Assembly: GCA_016206635.1 (NCBI GenBank)
Contig: JACQRF010000139.1
Coordinates: 1 to 6,753 of the forward strand
Reading direction: 5' to 3'
DNA from: Candidatus Omnitrophota bacterium
Lineage (GTDB): Bacteria > Omnitrophota > Gorgyraeia > 1-14-0-20-64-10 > JACQQZ01
Length of the DNA: 6,753 nucleotides
The notes below the pieces were generated by a model. The model was not told the origin of the DNA. It saw nothing but the letters and a program-made list of their open reading frames with translations, and did not search any database. Numbering within the stretch: position 1 is the stretch's first letter; each line of letters opens with the position of its first letter. This document shows positions 5,861 through 6,753 of the stretch, piece by piece. The position numbers and the translations under genes are program-made.

Positions 5861-6753
5861 GCATCTTCTGGTTCTGGATATAACTTATATATATTATTAA
5901 CCCCGCGGGCGGCGCCGGCGAGCGCGAGGTACCACCCGAGCACCATCCACACTGGAGGCGCCGGGCACGCGATCGCCGCACCGGGCCAGCGGGCGCACCA
6001 CGCCAACCCGGCCACGAGGCCGTGGGTGGCGAGCTGGACCGCCCCGACCCACGGCCACACGATCCACGCATGGATCAGGCCGCCGACCACGACGACCAGC
6101 CCGGTGACCATGACCAGCGCCGCCACGGGCACCGCCACAAGGTTGGCCGGCCCTGACACCAGCGACACCCGATGGAGATGGTAGGCGACCAGCGGCCAGG
6201 TCCCCAACCACGCGGCGGTGGAGATCACCAGCGACTGGAGGACCCCTCGCGCGAGCCGCAATCCGAGCGAGGGGTTCTGCACCATCCCAAGGCCGCACCG
6301 GCGGATCGCGGCCATCCCCAGGGGGGCGAGCGTCAACAACGCCAGCACGGACACCACGGACAGCTGGAACGCCGGCATCCAAATCGTCCGCGGCGCCGCC
6401 GCCACGATCAGGAGCGCCGCCAGCGCCAGCGTATTCAGCGGATCGGCGGGGCGCGTCAGGCAGAGCCCAGCCAGCACGACCAGGCCGGCGACCGTCGCCC
6501 GCACGATGGGCGGCTGGGCCCCGGCCAGCACGCCATACGCGAGCAGGCCGGCCATCGTGGCGACCGCCGCGCCGCGCCGGGGCAGCGCGAGCCGGGCGGC
6601 GCCCCAGCACAGGCCGCCGATCAGCGTCACGTGCCAGCCGCTGACCGACAGCAAGTGCACCGTGCCGGTGTCGGTGAACGCCGCGGTCACATGCCGCGGC
6701 AGCGCCGTCCGCTCGCCCGCCAGCAACGTCCCGAGCAGCGCCGCCGTCAGCGG
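5857..6753 (-). CDS. comEC: ComEC/Rec2 competence channel, C-terminal 298 residues (partial)
   Basis: ComEC forms the inner-membrane channel that passes single-stranded DNA into the cytoplasm during natural transformation. The frame is open to the right edge, so the N-terminus is missing; an in-frame TTG at 6726 is not a start because homology runs on upstream. The Competence domain is clear: TGTVHLLSVSGWHVTLI (29-45 of the fragment, the HLLAxSGxHV signature), then VRATVAGLVVLAG (84-96), PAFQLSVVSVLALL (127-140), and WLGTWPLVAYHLHRVSLVSGPANLVAVP (182-209, the PL..aNLxxxP segment). About eight or more hydrophobic segments are visible. The protein stops about 25 residues after its last membrane segment, so the C-terminal metallo-beta-lactamase-like domain found in many ComEC proteins is absent. 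The last 14 codons have a base composition unlike the rest. The gene is followed by the PilZ gene after 35 bp. Confidence 0.92.
   Translation of the reverse strand, partial: PLTAALLGTLLAGERTALPRHVTAAFTDTGTVHLLSVSGWHVTLIGGLCWGAARLALPRRGAAVATMAGLLAYGVLAGAQPPIVRATVAGLVVLAGLCLTRPADPLNTLALAALLIVAAAPRTIWMPAFQLSVVSVLALLTLAPLGMAAIRRCGLGMVQNPSLGLRLARGVLQSLVISTAAWLGTWPLVAYHLHRVSLVSGPANLVAVPVAALVMVTGLVVVVGGLIHAWIVWPWVGAVQLATHGLVAGLAWCARWPGAAIACPAPPVWMVLGWYLALAGAARGVNNIYKLYPEPEDA
5878..5900. other. AT-only island with palindrome at the comEC 3' end
   Basis: Twenty-two of 23 bases are A or T in an otherwise G+C-rich region. Positions 5878-5890 read ATATAACTTATAT, a 6-bp inverted repeat around one base. 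The island encodes the last hydrophilic residues of ComEC and lies about 18-40 bases upstream of the proposed PilZ -35 box. It could act as an upstream promoter element or a binding site, or mark a junction. Confidence 0.45.

Noticed and set aside
4664..6184. A 506-codon open frame on the plus strand opposite the BamD-like, PilZ and comEC genes
   Set aside because: It is antisense to three clearly recognised genes. Its translation is Arg/Leu/Val-rich low-complexity sequence without a known pattern, as expected of a shadow frame in G+C-rich DNA.
6724..6726. TTG as the start of a short 289-residue ComEC
   Set aside because: The frame stays open to the window edge with plausible ComEC sequence before it, so the gene is simply cut by the window.

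Overview
The window is a compact, strongly G+C-rich stretch of a diderm (Gram-negative-type) bacterial chromosome. It holds eight genes and almost no non-coding DNA. The diderm call rests on LptE and a BamD-like protein, which serve lipopolysaccharide and outer-membrane protein assembly. The phylum is less certain. The aromatic, Trp-rich motif just after the BamD-like signal peptide (YWVWTPKTGKWVNPK) is one I associate with Candidatus Omnitrophota and related uncultured diderm lineages, but this is recall, not a search result.

Layout, in the transcription direction of the minus strand (right to left): the 3' part of comEC (DNA-uptake channel, cut by the window edge), a small PilZ-domain protein, a BamD-like TPR protein, lptE, and holA (DNA polymerase III delta). 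Then comes rpsT (ribosomal protein S20), the only plus-strand gene, which overlaps holA tail to tail. Divergent from rpsT across 38 bp is murJ (lipid II flippase), followed with a 22-bp overlap by the 5' part of uvrC (nucleotide excision repair), cut by the left edge. bamD-lptE-holA are joined by stop/start overlaps and look like one translationally coupled unit.

The order comEC-holA-rpsT is the old arrangement known from Bacillus subtilis (comEC, yqeN/holA, rpsT). Here three genes, two of them for envelope assembly, sit between comEC and holA. The window therefore groups DNA uptake, outer-membrane assembly, peptidoglycan precursor export, replication, translation and repair. All are housekeeping or near-housekeeping functions.

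I found no mobile element, CRISPR array, defence system, RNA gene or clearly new gene system. The unusual signals are regulatory and structural: none of the seven visible start codons has a recognisable Shine-Dalgarno sequence; TANNNT boxes lie 7 to 9 bases upstream of three of the starts, suggesting leaderless or nearly leaderless transcripts; the rpsT and murJ promoters appear to overlap; an AT-only island with AT-ending codons forms the last codons of comEC; ComEC ends without a metallo-beta-lactamase domain; and the BamD-like protein has no lipobox cysteine.
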